From Latrodectus hesperus (taxonomy: Eukaryota > Arthropoda > Arachnida > Araneae > Theridiidae), in contig CM075850.1 in NCBI GenBank assembly GCA_037975125.1, forward strand, positions 129,184,181-129,248,180: DNA of 64,000 bases, given 5' to 3'. Made by a program: the position numbers and the translations under genes. Every line of letters starts with the position of its first letter. The first letter of the stretch is position 1. The notes beneath the pieces are model-generated. The model was not told the DNA's origin. It searched no databases and saw nothing but the letters and a program-made list of their open reading frames with translations. Of the stretch, positions 28,431 to 41,973 are shown piece after piece.

Positions 28431-28559
28431 GTAAATATTGTATAGACTTTATATTTTCCTTTCCAATCTATTGATTTCTAGTATTTAATCATGGATGCGT
28501 TTGATTCTCTAGAATGATGTTTTGCTTCTCTTAACATTTCTAGGCACGCTAGAGAGGTA

Positions 28560-29110
28560 GTTTTTGATATTCTTTTAAAACTATTTTTTTTAATTTTTCG
28601 TAATCCTAAAAATCTCATTTTATGCAAACTGGAACATTTGTCACTTTCTCACTCCAATTAATTTCAATAATTATTCTACTTTGAATTCTTCCTAAACTTT
28701 CTTGTGTTTTGAAGCACTTACTATGTAGTCGAAAAATATATTTCCAGAATCTGCTATGTTGGTACTGGTATCATCAACGTTTCTACTGGCTTAATCAGTT
28801 TGTTGAGAGAAATTTCGATTTCGCTTCCACTGTTTTGAATTGACAACGTCGTTGGACTTCTGTTTTCTGTGCTCTAAGTCGCTTGGATCTGTGTTAATTC
28901 TAATTCATGTTTTCTTTCTAATCTTTAACTTTCTTTTTCAATTTGTAATCTTTCGATTTCTTTTTTCCTGTTCTCTACACTAGAAATCAAAATTTCTTTT
29001 ACAAAATTAGCAGTTTCGACATATTTTTTTATTCAGAAGTTTGTGCTTCAGTCCGACTAATTTCAAATCGAAAGTTTTTTCTTCACCAATTTCCTACCAA
29101 GACTAAGTTT
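28560..29110 (-). pseudogene. Possible gag-like region of the Gypsy-type element
   Basis: On the - strand, stretches rich in Glu, Lys and Leu (near 28985-28890) look like the coiled-coil start of gag proteins in this kind of element. They are followed by a Ser/Thr-rich part and FKTQESLGRI. Position fits a gag 5' of the integrase relic, with the LINE and the 480-bp repeat inserted between. There are many stops. Low certainty because gag is poorly conserved. Confidence 0.3.
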
Positions 29111-29239
29111 TGATTCTTCATGTTTTTGAAAATATCCTTCTGTTTGTTTAGCTTTTTTCACCTAAGTATTTTTTTGTAATTTTGCTTTTTTTCTGTGATT
29201 TGAATTTTTTACAAATGATTAATTTTGTTCTTCTCAGTT

Positions 29240-29560
29240 CTGATTCTTGAAAGAAAATGTGTTGTGATATGTAAAATAGTTGTAGAAGTTAAATAAAAAC
29301 ATTAGCTGGATAGCTACATTTAATTTGTTTGCAAGTACAAATTTAAATAACAAAACAACTTGGATCATTCCACGCCTACAAAGAGTAGCAACCACTGAGC
29401 CCTCTGTAGTTATCTCGGATCTCCACTTTAAAGTAGAACAACCTCGCTTTCGAGAGAAGTTGAGGATAAGAAACCATTCCAAGCTCAGTTTATTGATCAT
29501 CAACAGTTTACAGATACTACATTCTGTTTGTCTAAATATGTGAAGCGTTACTGGGTAAAT
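29240..29560 (-). repeat. Possible LTR remnant
   Basis: The - strand contains GATCAATAAACTGAGCTTGG (an AATAAA signal) in a slightly GC-richer block, ahead of the gag-like region, as a 5' LTR would be. It does not match the possible LTR at 22723-22930, so the pairing is unproven. Confidence 0.2.
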
Positions 29561-30887
29561 GTAAAATGAATCTGGATATAATTATAGTTTCAGGAGATGT
29601 AATAGGAATTTCGTGTTTTTTTATGATTCATCTTTTATTTCTTTAGAAAGCCATGACGTTTTAAATGCTTGTTCTGATTCTCAAATTCCAAGTAAGTACG
29701 ATCATTCCCAGATATTTTGCAGAATTTAATAAAAAATGTTCTTATCAAGCAGATGAGATTATTATTATTCTCTGAAAAGATTTTATTTTGTTATTCAGAA
29801 CACAATTTTCAGCATTTGTTTCCAGACAAAACTCTCCTACTTGAGAATAATTTTGAGTTTATGAATTGTTAGATTGGATTTCAGGACTTCATTAGAATAG
29901 TGGCATCACCTGTTTTAATCGTTGTGATTAAATTGCTTCATTTGCATCTGAGAAGTAAAAGATTGAATACAAAGAAAATTGAGGTTAGAATACTTCCGCC
30001 AAGAATATCAGTTTTGTTTTGTTTCAGATACAGAACTTCTGATTTATTTTTTGTTACATTAGCCATTTTTAATATATGAATTTTAAGAAGAAAGCTATAT
30101 CTCTATTTATATTGCGTAATCAATTTGCTAATTGTCCTTTATGTTGAATTCTGTTGACTCGGATAAATTTAACATTTTCATAGTTTTTGAAAAATAATTG
30201 TGGATGTATCCAATAAAAATCATGAATGCTACTTATAGATTTGAGAAATAAAATTATTATGCAATTTTTATCGCATATTTTATTTTTCATAATTATATTT
30301 GTTTTTATAATATAATAATATTTTATTTATTGCTTTTTTTCCGTTAGATTATTATATTTCAGCCTGCATAAGTCAGTAAAAAAATCTAAAGCTAAGCAAT
30401 ACATAAATTTTACTTAATTATAAATTGTTTAATTTCCTTAGCTCACAGTTGTAGTGTTTTTATGAAAATGTTTTGCATGAAATTAAAAAGAAGATGCTTC
30501 TCTGTTTCAAGATCAATATTGGCCTTACAGAATTTCAGTAGGTTTCAGCGATACCGCAAGTGTAGAGAGAAAATAGTTTTGCATTATATATTGTGTTGCC
30601 CAATGCAGTTGGGGATGTGGTAGATTAGAAATTAAAAAACTTACATAAGTGAAAAATGAAAATATGTCTGTTTACTACAAAAGGCCTACCATTATAGGCC
30701 TTTTCAATCTACACAGATATGTATCAATATACACACATCGCAAAACTTGATTGTTTGAAGCTTTGTAATATAAATATATAGTTTTCGTTGTTACAATTTT
30801 GTAACGTATAATGAAGAATTTTGCTTTTATTAATAACTTTGGTAGCAAAACACGTCGTGGAATGCTTGAAAATTTTGTTAATTAATA
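29561..30887. other. Non-coding, no gene seen
   Basis: AT-rich; nothing recognised. Confidence 0.35.
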
Positions 30888-33194
30888 CAGTAGAAGTTCG
30901 TTTTCACAAACTCGTAGGAACAGCTAAAACAGTTCGTAAAATACAAAAATAATATATTGGGCTAGTAAGATTTTTTGTAATTAAACTAATTTTTCTTTAT
31001 AAATGAAATACTATTAGCAAATAATTATATTTAGAATACATTATAAGATAAAAATACACAAAATGAGATTCCTTTTTAGAAACAATATGCTTACATTTCT
31101 TTTATGGATAATTCCAAGCATTAATTGATAAATGCATTGTTCCTAGAAAGCTAATTTCCTAAGGGCGCGCCAACTCCAATCTTTTCAAACTCTTTGCAAA
31201 AAGTACCTTAACGATATTTGCACTTAAAGGTGCCCTGATCCACATGGCTGTAAGACAGAAGTTACATTAAGCAGGAGAGAATCCACACGAATTGATTCAA
31301 GACTCCATCATGAACTGTGTAGTTTTATCCACTGTTAGAACTTTACCATTCTCTGAAAAAATGGCAATCTGATTCTTAGCCAATTTTCATAAATGCTTCA
31401 AGTCATCCAGGCTTAACTGTTCGCTTGATATGCAAATGTTAGTTTTTGAACATTTTGGAACATCTAGATTTTAAATATTTTCCTATGAAAAGCAGAAGCA
31501 GGTTTTCAGATCCATACATGTTGGCTACGAGCAACACTAATTCTTTGCTTCGGGTTTTTTTTATCACCATTATATTTATTGCCTTTAAAAGCTAAGTGCT
31601 CTTTAAAGTAAGATTTAAAAAAAGAAATGTCTCGTCCACGTTGAAAACTTCCTTTGGGTCATAATTGGGGGGAAAATAGTACTTTCTATATTCTTTCTTT
31701 CCATACAATTTCCGAAATTTTATTCACAGTTCCACTTCCACTTTACAATTTTCTAAAACTCAAACCATGTCTTGCTTAAAATTTTTGGAGCCAACCGTCT
31801 GATGCTTTGAAATCTTTTATGCTCACCTGGCAAAGCAGTTGGACTTCTTTTTATTGATTACCATCAACAGATATGTTGATTCATTCCTCTCATTTATCTC
31901 AGCCAAGCTAGTAAAACTTATTCCAGTTTCGTTATTATAGTATTTATTAATTACGTATTATTAAAATTATTATTATTCGTATTATATTAATACGTTTTTT
32001 ACAGGAGCAAAAATGTTCTCTTTACTTGGTAACTTTCTGATATTTCTGCCCAGTTCACAATGGGTGTTATTTTAATGTTTCTTCAATTCATGGACTCAAA
32101 AATGACATTAGAAATATTTTGTTAAAGTTATTTTAAATATATCAGAATTTTTTTTATATATTTTTATAATAGTGTTAAATCTTCAATAATCTAGTAATTT
32201 TGAAAATCCAAAGACGCTTATGATATCTATTATCATTTCAAACAGTACTCGAATATTAAGTTTATATGATTTACATAAACTGTTAAGAATTCTATAGATT
32301 AATTAAAAAATTATTTTCAGTTAAAATAAAATTAGTGTACCAGCGAAAGAAGAAGGGTGAGTATATAAAAAAGGAGTCCACTATAAGACCCAATTTTATT
32401 TTAGGAGTGTCGGGACTCTCAGGTGAAGATGTTTTGCTTTTCTACAATATTTTTGAGAGTTAGCATATTAACTGGTATATTTCCTTTATGAAGGATTTTT
32501 TTTTAATTTTTAAAATTGCCAAGAGGCTGTTCTTAAGAACTCCATATTTTTTGGTAATCTTTATCTTATTTGATACTTTATCATCTATTTCTTTCATAAT
32601 TTTCTTCTTCACTTCGACTGATAAACACGTTTATTTCTTCAACTGTGGCAAATACACAACGGAACCCAATCAATTACTCTTTCGACAAAAGAAACTATAA
32701 ATTCAGCAGTTGAAATGAAATGAAACTAACAACAGAACAGAGCACAAACCTTTAAACAGTGTTTGCCCCTTTCCATGTTCTCACGTACGGAGAGGGGAAC
32801 AGAGCCCTTTCCCTATTCTGTTTTCTTGAGTTCTATAAAATAGAAGCCGGATTGGACATCAGAGCTCTTTCCCATCAAATATGTGTCTCCATAATGTCTG
32901 GAATGTCTGAACATGTTGCTATATGATTCAAGAATGAATTAAGTTCTCCGGCATTTTATAAAAAAGAAATTACTTGAAAAATTAAAAAAATCAGATCATA
33001 AAAATAAATTAAAGAAAGAAAACACGGAAAAGAAAACTATTTATCATAAACGAAAGTTCGCAAAAAAGAGATTATTTAAAAATTTAGTTAAAATAAATAA
33101 GAGTTAAAATCATCATCGTGCCTATAGTGTCAGGGCCACTATGTACGAGCCAATAGTTCGTAGATTAGAGGTTCATAAAAACAAGTGTCTACTG
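30888..33194 (-). mobile_element. Tigger/pogo-type DNA transposon, decayed
   Basis: The left end, after TA at 30886-30887, reads CAGTAGAAGTTCGTTTTCAC. The right end, read inward from 33194 and followed by TA at 33195-33196, gives CAGTAGACACTTGTTTTTAT. These are related inverted ends with TA duplications and the CAGT start typical of pogo/Tigger. The interval of about 2.3 kb encloses a - strand transposase relic (31165-31800). The rest (about 31950-33150) is non-coding by eye, where the DNA-binding half should lie. Confidence 0.75.
31165..31800 (-). pseudogene. Tigger/pogo DDE transposase relic
   Basis: On the - strand the frame near 31650 reads KEVFNVDETFLF, matching the (V)FNxDETGLF block that carries the first catalytic Asp in pogo/Tigger/jerky transposases. 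It is followed by KKTRSKELVLLVANMYGSEN, then LLLFIGKYLKSRCSK (LLVIGKSKxPRCF block), and LTVDKTTQFM where LLVDNCxAHP with the second Asp is expected. Frame shifts and stops are present. No third acidic block is readable before the element ends. Confidence 0.8.
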
Positions 33195-36120
33195 TATCAT
33201 CATATTTCGTTCTATATTTAAAAGACACTGAAAACTAGTTTGATAAATTTATGAAAAAGAAAGAAATGAAACAGATATTATAATGTTAGTTTATTTCTCA
33301 CCCCAATGTCATTTTTTTTCACTTTTAAAAATGAAAGCTAATTTGTGAAAAAGTTGATTTAGATTGATTACATGAAGCTCGTTTTGAATCGCAATTTTGA
33401 TACAAAGGACTGAACAAAGTTTGCTTATTAAACGTTAGTTTTACTTCGAGCTACAAAATCTGATTTTCATCGCTAGCAAGAGATTTCAATATTTTTTTTA
33501 TGATACACACACAACCACTCTTGGAGTCAAATGTGTTGTGAAAATCGCCAATAAATTCGTCTATTTTTTTATCAGAGTAACATTAAAGTACATAAGTGAT
33601 TTTATCAGAATTGTTTTCAAGAATATGCAAATCATAAATATTTTGGGGATTATTTTTATGCTTTGAATTTTTCACCAAATTCTGAGGTCTCGGGGGATAT
33701 ATGAATCTAGCTTCGATAATAGAAAAGTATGGAAATATATCTTAGTTATAATTGTGCCAAATTAATTCGTAATTTTCATGTAATTTTTGGCATTAGGATA
33801 ATGATTTGTTTTTACAAAGATCTTGGTATCCAAAAACAGCTTTTTCATTTGTGTTTCTTCCACGTTCCATTTACATCCATGAAAAAAATTAATATGTTTA
33901 TAATTTAAATCTCTAAATTTCAATTCATTAATAAAATTAAAAAATTTATGTCAAACATTTAAAGTATGTTGAAAGTTTAAAAATTATATATATTTTGACA
34001 GAAAACTGTGTGAAAGCAGTTTAAGATTTTTTTTGCCTAGGAAGTATATCAATACACATGTCCTTATATTAATTGCAAATTTTCTTCAATATTTATTTAT
34101 TTATTTATTTTTAAGACACATTTGGGTTTTTCCGGAAACAAAACATATTCAGAAAAATAATCAACATTTTGTATAAATTTATAAGAAATAATTTTATAAA
34201 TTTAGTAATTTTCTCATCTAAATATCTCTCTCTTTGAAAAACATTTTGAATTTATGTGTTCTTAAAAGCAATTAAAGTGTGTGAAAAAGCAAAGCAAATT
34301 TATATCTTTAAAATACAGTAATATTTGGCAGCTAGTTTTTTTATGAATACGTTTATTTTTGAAGTGAACCTTATAAGTGATTATTACATTTTTACAAATA
34401 GTTTGATTGGTAATATAAGATGTTCCCTACAACTAAAATGTTTTGATTTGAACTTTTGCGAAAAATAGTATACAGCATGACATCCATTCATTGCGCTGTA
34501 ATTGCCTGAAATTGGCCATTAAAAGGAGAAAAGCTGTCTTGCACGGCATTCTTATTCCCTTTTATCACAACATGTCGTTGACGCAGCTGCTGTTATTCAA
34601 AGACTAGAAGAGCGATATAAAACACATTCTTCGCAATATATATACGTTTACTTAAATAAATTCGCGCTATTTCATACCACAACTGAATTCGAATCTTAAT
34701 TTGGAATCCAAGATTTATTGACTGCTTTTCCATGCATTACAAATTTTGCTATCCAAGAATAATAACACATTTGGTATTATTTATGGCAAAACTTGACAGT
34801 GATCTTTTGATTTAGCTTTTATAACATGAAATAAAATTTAAATTTATTTCTTAAAACCAAAAAATATATAAAATTAAATTGATGAATAATTTATAATAAA
34901 TATTATATCAGAGGAAATATAATACAATTCTTTGATGATTGTTACACTATATGATCAATAAATTTGTAATGTTTGCAGAGAGCAAAATTTTGATATTACA
35001 ATCTCATACGTTCGATGAGTTATTTCGTTAATATGTATTTAGTATAAGAAAGACTAGTTCAGTTCTGAAAAGAAAATCAATATTTTAAAGGGTATAACGG
35101 AAAAAAAGATGAAATTATTTTATCAGCATTATACAAGGTTTTTGTCTGGGAAAAGTATGAAACATATGAGCAAAACTAAATAAATCTAACTTGATTTTAA
35201 AATAAAGTAAATGCTTAGAAACAATAAACAACAGATTACAATGGAAATGAGAAATATGGATAAGCAATATAAATTTAAGAGGACAAAATAATAAAAAGTA
35301 TATAAAAAACATGAATCAATCAGAAAACAATTTAGAAGTTGTCATTCAGTCCCTATGATCCACAAAATAGAATAACTTTAAAATCAGATTAGAATATACA
35401 AAATAGCTACGGAATTCTTTTTTAATATTAGAGTATTACTTAAAATTTGTTTGTATATTCATTTTAACATTATTTAAGTAAACAAGAACATAGTAAGAAT
35501 AAAGAAATAGGGGTAGAGTGAAAAAAATGTTTGATTCAATTGGAAATAGCCAACTACACTTCTGCTTTCATTCTTATATTATTTTCACATTGCATTTATA
35601 TGACAAGAGAATTGATATTTACACATTTCTGAATAAAATATACCTTGGGTAGATAGAAATGGGAATCTTTTGTCAAAATGCAAAATAATTTGACATACAA
35701 ACTGCAACTTATTTCTTCAAGCCAGTAATGTAGCTTTATAGCTACATTCTGTATTAAAAGTTAAAAAAGTAATTATGATTCAATTTTAGAAAAAACTTAT
35801 TTTATAAAAATATATAAAATTTAAGCTGAATACTTAATTATGTAACTGTTATTTCTCGAACAATCACCTTTCATGTTGCATTAAATCTCCGTAGTATGAA
35901 TTTAATGGAATTTAAGTAAAGGTAAATATTTTTCAGAAGAGATTTAGATAATGATTTATCATGAATTTTCCACTATGGTAATTAAAAACGTTGATTGACC
36001 ATATCCACAAAAGTTGATTGAGTATGTTTAAAAGGTTTATTTAAATTTTAGAAAAAGCTTCAAAAGGAAAAAAAAGTAAATTTGATAAGCACTTTCCTTA
36101 TAGAATAATCTAAGAAAATC
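33195..36120. other. Non-coding, no gene seen
   Basis: AT-rich. A slightly GC-richer patch near 34490-34640 contains a TATA-like GATATAAAAC but no frame. Nothing else recognised. Confidence 0.35.
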
Positions 36121-36124
36121 TCAA

Positions 36125-36840
36125 GCTATTATTAAATGAGTGTTGTGACGGAACAACGCCCTCTAGCGGTTATAAGCGAATTGACACAATATCAGATAAG
36201 CTCAAACTTTTGAGACTGCTGCTGCTTGAATATATCTGTTAGAATTGTTTTATTGAATGTGCTGATTTCCCCTTGCAAAGGAAAAACGTGATGAAGAGCA
36301 ACCTTGAACGGCCACATGTACAGATGCAAATGCTGCTGCCAGGCGTAGGATCTACAACCAACATTTTGGCAAGGCAATAATACCTGACCTAGACTGCCCA
36401 AGAAACCTCTCCTCTACAATAGCTCGGCTACGTACTGGACATTTTAAGGGCATGAAAATATCACCAACTGGTCTATGGTCTATTAAGTCTAACTAAGTCT
36501 ACTGGTCACCAAATGCTTGCAGTGGGAATCCTATCCCCACTGCAAGCATTGTCCTCAATCCCAACTGACGCCGGAACATGTTTTTAACTGACAAGCCATA
36601 ATCTTCATCCCTCTTTCTTCTTGGAGCCCCACCAATCGAGGTCCTCCATGGCCTCCGGGCCCCAGAACTGCAGACCTCGTCATCAAGACTTTTGGAGGAA
36701 TATAAAATTCATTTGCATTTTGCACCTTTATGGACACGACAACTGCAACAATTGTTTTATTCTAATGTTTTCTTATTGTGTTGTGTGTGTGTTTTCTCTG
36801 TGTGACATAGATATTGTTAAATGAAAAGAAATATGAAATT
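36125..36840 (+). pseudogene. LINE C-terminal fragment
   Basis: One frame near 36375-36455 reads IPDLDCPRNLSSTIARLRTG followed by HFKGMKI, the conserved ARLRTGH block of RNase H-bearing LINEs. A shifted frame near 36520-36580 reads YPHCKHCPQSQLTPEHVFN, the CxxC-(x)n-TPEHxxx-C metal-binding block, with the last Cys lost. Another gives LGAPPIEVLHGLRAPEL. The blocks are in the order expected for the 3' end of such an element. Frame changes and an inverted duplication (36512-36550) show decay. Confidence 0.7.
36512..36550. repeat. 15-bp perfect inverted repeat, 9-nt loop
   Basis: Arms 36512-36526 and 36536-36550 (AATGCTTGCAGTGGG and its complement) lie inside the LINE coding relic, just before its Cys-rich block. 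Confidence 0.93.
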
Positions 36841-37945
36841 AAGCCAGCCGTTGTGGATTATTCCTCATACCTATGTGACACAGCGCTTAATTTCTTGAAA
36901 GAAAAGATTTTTAAAATATCTATTTAGTTTTAAGTTGCTTCATATCTATCGGGTTGGTTATTGAAAGATATAATAGCCCTGACTTTCAATCTAATATTTC
37001 TTAATTTGAGTCTATGCATATTATATACCAGAGTTTCAAAATTCAGTATGTATTGTAATTTTCATTTGAATAAGATTTCATATATAAAGAGGTAACAATT
37101 AAGCGATGAACAAATTTAATGGAACTTACAAAGTTTAAAATTATTTTTCAAATTTAATTAATTCTAAGGAATTTTATTTAGAAAAATTAATATTTTTATT
37201 TAAATGGGTAAAAAGCCTTCCTACATGAAAGCGAATTTACTATGTTTCAAATATCATAAATTTTAAATTCTTAATTAAATTTTACGTATGGTTTGTAGTA
37301 TTGAAGAAAAATAATAAAAGTTTATTCCGTTTTATATATGTTGACTCCATAAGACAATTTTTAATTTCTTTAACTTGTTTGTCTTATCTTAATAGAGAAA
37401 TGGCATTGTTAAATATTATAAATGAATTAAGAACAATTTTCTCTCTTAAGAACAAAAATATTTATTTAATGTGTGATATTTTGAAAGCTGATTTATTTTT
37501 TGTATTTTCTTAATACTGCATTAATGATGAGATACTGATTCCTCAAAAACATTATACAGTTATGTTTATCTTGCTTGTATTTTAAGTTCATTAGTGAGTT
37601 TTATAAGTTTTCTTAGAGGAGGGTATGAATGTCGCACATACGTACCAATGCCTGCATTTGGGGGCGCATAAGAAAATGAAGTCACTCCTGAACCAGAGGA
37701 ATTTCATTATCTATTTTGTCATACATAAGTAATTATTTTAAACTTTTAGAACTAAAGTAGTCAAAACATTCTCAAGAATATTCTAGCCATTAAAAATTCA
37801 TAAACCTGTCCATAACGATATTGTTTCATTTCAAAATCGAAAATAAGTAATTTTAACAAATACTTTCAAAATTCTTATTCATGGGGTTTGCATCTTCTTA
37901 ATGCTGAAGATATTTTTACATAATAATAAAAGTATATTCCAAGCG
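36841..37945. other. Non-coding, no gene seen
   Basis: AT-rich; nothing recognised. Confidence 0.35.
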
Positions 37946-38100
37946 TGATTCAATAAGGAAAACAAGATTTCAGAGACAAACGCAAAAGTACAATTTTATT
38001 ACAGCATTTCTACTCTTCTACTACACTACAAAATAAATATACATGAAGTGACAAACAGTGCTGCTTAGTGGCCAAGTACAGTGCTTTTCACTTTTTAACA
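37946..38100 (-). repeat. BEL/Pao 3' LTR (or part of it)
   Basis: On the - strand a purine tract AAGGGGGGA ends at 38101 and is followed at once by TGTTAAAAAGTGAAAAGCAC, the polypurine tract and LTR start arrangement. Downstream lies AATAAA within GCTGTAATAAAATTG. The end is placed at TTGAATCA (37946) by its CA dinucleotide, which is approximate. Confidence 0.6.
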
Positions 38101-38800
38101 TCCCCCCTTGAGACTAGGACCGAGTCTCAACCTCATAACATACATTATTGAACAGATCAAGTTCCTTTGGCATTTTCACAGATCTACCTGTGACAAACTA
38201 TATTTTTTTCAAAATAACATTTTCAGGTCTCAGATCACATTCTGAAGAAGTGTCACCAACAGGAATAGATTCCTTATCAATTCGTTTCTTATCAGGATTA
38301 GCTTTATCTTCATTTGCCTGTATTTCTAATGGAAAGATACGTTTAAAAACTGTTCCATGTTAGGCTTTATGCCTCATGGTACGAATCGCAACCGGGAATT
38401 AAATCTATATTATTTGTTAATGGTCAAAATAAATGGTTTGTGTTATCATCTCCTATTAATACGATTTCTCCTCTTTAGGAGCGCGAGATTACTTTCCACT
38501 CTGTTTTTTAACCAGTTGACTTAAGTACTCTTTTCTAAAACGTAGCCACAAATTACTTAAAAGTTTACTCTTATTTTATTAATTTTACAAGATTCTGTCT
38601 GTTTACTTGATCAATATCTTTAACATCATAGTTCTTTCGTTTCATAACTGGTCAACAACTGCCTGTATGAACACATAAATCTCCTGCGCAACTATGACCA
38701 TCCTGATTGTCGACTAGTCTGGTTCTAAAGTACCCATGAGTCCTTGAAACCATCTCCGTCACTGTAGTTCATTCCATGGACTTGACTTTGACACTGCTAA
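38101..38800 (-). pseudogene. BEL/Pao integrase C-terminal relic
   Basis: On the - strand: EYLSQL-like and VKKQ-like traces near 38530, then GEIVLIGDDNTNHLFWP-like sequence near 38460, matching the Pao GDIVLIGDDxxKRLxWPL block. Next come LIPG and then HGTVFKRIFPLEIQ near 38350-38320, matching GTVxRPIxRLFPLE. The final VTGRSVKMPKELDL near 38190-38150 matches the terminal VTRSGRxVKxPxRLxL. Frame shifts and stops are present. It abuts the polypurine tract and LTR, so only the 3' end of the element remains. Same superfamily as 265-1874, but the shared part is too short to say whether it is the same family. Confidence 0.75.
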
Positions 38801-39342
38801 ATATTAGAGTGCGAAAGAGCTTCTGTTGAAATGACTTAGTGTTTCTTTTACATTTTGTGTCTCCTTTTGATGTTTATGATTTTTATTCTTCACAGTTATA
38901 TTTGTTTGCTTTTCACGCCTTTGGAAATATAAAAAATCTTGAAATAATTAATTCATTGTTTTTAGCTTATGGCTGTATTGAACTTGAAACAAATTTTAAT
39001 AAAATTTATGAGTTTTAAATAAAATTATATATAAGAATTTAGGTTCATAATTTTATATCATGAAATCGTACATAAATTATCGTGTCGAGAGCAACTTTTA
39101 TGACCAGAATATGAAAGGTGTTTATTTTAGCGAAGGAATTTCATTTGACATTTAGAATCATACTGTTCTTTACAATTATCGGTATACTGATTTTATAGCT
39201 GTTGTTTTCAGCAGTTCAAGATGTCTGTTTATAAATTAATATGGATTTACCCAAGCATTTTCTTAGGAAGCATATAAACATGAAAAAAATCTGCATTGGT
39301 ATTTCGTTCTCGGTTGCGCGTTTATTCGAGAATACTTCAGGG
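38801..39342 (+). promoter_or_regulatory. Upstream region of gene A, undefined
   Basis: The promoter and 5' UTR of the secreted-protein gene should lie here or further upstream, but no TATA box or initiator can be picked with confidence. Two in-frame ATGs (39241, 39280) precede the preferred start at 39343. Acceptor-like TTTTCAG at about 39209 could begin a leader exon. Confidence 0.25.
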
Positions 39343-39393
39343 ATGATTTCGATTATATTTGTCATCGTTTTGTCGCTTACCTCATTGTGTCAG
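39343..39393 (+). CDS. Gene A exon 1: signal peptide
   Basis: Encodes MISIIFVIVLSLTSLCQ, a compact hydrophobic secretion signal, and ends exactly at CAG before the donor GTAACT (phase 0). The ATG at 39343 is preferred because it puts the hydrophobic core at the N-terminus. In-frame ATGs at 39280 and 39241 would add a 21- or 34-residue charged lead and make it look more like an internal or anchor segment. The frame joins exon 2 without a stop. Cleavage would fall near the Cys-Gln-Ala end of the exon. Confidence 0.7.
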
Positions 39394-41973
39394 GTAACTT
39401 GATTCATTATATTCTATAGTCATATCAACCTAGCTCTAACAGTTTACTTTATAATAATTATATGATTCTATTACGTAATTTAGTATGTTGGTTTATTGGT
39501 TATTCTTCTATTACTTTTTGAGTACGATGATTAATAAAATTGGTAAAAATATATGTAGTTTACGTTATATTAAAATTACATTTGCGTATTACAAGCACAT
39601 TTTTAAGATTTAATTCATATTATTATATTCCATAATCTTTATTAAAATTTTATTAAATCTGATATTATTTGAAATTTATTAAATCTTTATTAAAATTTTG
39701 AAATTTCGCTTAAAGAAATTTATTTTCTAACTTAACCTTACTTTATTGGATTTCCTTTTTGTTTTCACTTTCTGTTATATCGTTCATAAACTGAGATATT
39801 TTTATGCAACTTGGGAAATAATTTTATTATGCCAATTTAGTAATTCTGCTTTAACAAATTAAAACACTGATATTTTTGTTTAAAATGCACAGATTTTGGT
39901 TTCGAAGTGTGATTTATTATATTTCAGAATCTGACTGTAATAAAACTTATATTACAACAATTCAACATTTATTTAAGGCAATTCATTTTTTCCCGATTTA
40001 GTATGGCCAAACTGTCTTACAAATTTACACTCAGACCTTCAGTTCTAGTGTTTTGTTAGTTCTATCTCCAGTTTGAACTTGGATGTTCAGAAGTTTCAGA
40101 ATTTAGTTAATGTTGCAAGTCCTTGACTACTTAGTGGTTGTATACAAAAATGGTATTTGACTGATTAACGAACTTGAATGGGTAAATTAAGTAGCAAAAC
40201 TGTTAGCCATCAATGCATACTTTAATTGATGGGTTGGTTCAGATTTCTGTGATTTTTCTTTGAGAGTTGTTCAGTTGGATTACTTAAAATGAATATTTTC
40301 AGGCAAGAAACTTGAGCAAATATTTAATTTAGTGTGTAAATTATTTCGAATTAGTCTAACAATTTTGTTTATTTATACTATACAGTTACATTTTCATAGC
40401 ACATTCATTTTTCTTTTAAAATTCGATTCACCATTTCTTGTCATATAATTGGAATTGCAATTTTATTTTTTAATAATTTGATTGTAATTAGTGCATTTAA
40501 TACTTTTTGTTTTGCATGACATTACATGAAAACATCTCTATCGTTTAACAATTGGATATATTCTAATAATTCTATATGGGATTACATTAAAACAGTCTTA
40601 TTTTTGAAATTTATTAAAAGGGCATCAAAATATATATCATGTCTAAATCATGGACTTCATTCTCTAACATTCTGGATATTTATTCATGATTTCTTTCAAT
40701 TAAAAATGATATGCATAGTAATTATCTTAATTTAGCTTAAATAATTTTGCAGTATTTTCAGTTGTATGCGTATCATCCAGATGTGTTTTGTTTCTTTTAA
40801 GAATTGCTATCTAATTACTGATGCATTTAAATTATAATTTACAATAAATTGTTTTTATTCTCGTTATGATTTTGTTTCCCTTAATATTGTTTGTATGTAT
40901 AATTTAACAATAATTTGAGAATTCATTAATTCTTTTCATCAGAAAAATTTTTGTAAATCTGTTTTTTACTTGTGGGGATAAAATATTGTTTGCAATTTAG
41001 TATGCATTCCGAACCATTACGAATATTAACATCTAAAATTGTAGCTGAATGCACTGAGTGTTGAATTAATGACCAATTTTCAAACTATTTAATAATTTAT
41101 CTACTTTTTTCAGGTAAAACCTCTTTTTTATATTTTATTGGAGCTTCATTTTTGCTCATTGCCGAATAGCCTTTGTAATTATATCGAAGGTATTTTGAGA
41201 AAAGTCTGCAGAAACTGGATGTGATTACCTTAATTAACTGAAAAAAATTTGTTTATTTTATAAAATGCCTCAAAAAATAATTTTTTCTTAAATTATTTTC
41301 ATGAAAATTTACAAAATGCGTGGAAAAATTATCAATAGGATTTATGTAAAAATGTACATAAAAAATCATTTATTTAGAGGCAATCAAAAATAATTGCCAC
41401 TTGTTAAAAACAGAATGTTGGAATTACGTCTTCTCGAGTAAATTGTTTCGCAGTCATTTGAATATGATACATAAAGGCATCAGTGTTATTTCCTGTACAT
41501 AAACTCAGTGAAGTATATCAATCAGTAGCAAATTGATCTGTTTCTTTTATGTTGATATTTTACTGTTCTCAAATATGTCCTATATTGTTCATACGTACTC
41601 AGTTGCTAGATTATTTAGTATTTCTGATTCACTTTTCTTCATTAAATGGCTATTAACAATTATTCGGTTTTGTAACTTTTCTAGCAATCACACATACCCA
41701 CGAAGATAAAAACGGTGAAACTAACGTTTTTCTTTAAATTTTGTTCATCAAAATAATGGGCTTACGAAAAGAAGTCATAACATTTTATGTTTAGCTTGTT
41801 TTACGATAAATCTCCATAACAATCTCTGTTGGAAAGATTCTCCCAGCATTATTTTTAGGACACACAAGTAATGTTTCATCGATTTATCTAATATAAGTGA
41901 TACCACTGAGTTTTATTTTTATCTATTATCATTTCTTATCTAAAATAATTTATTTATAGAAATAGCTCATATG

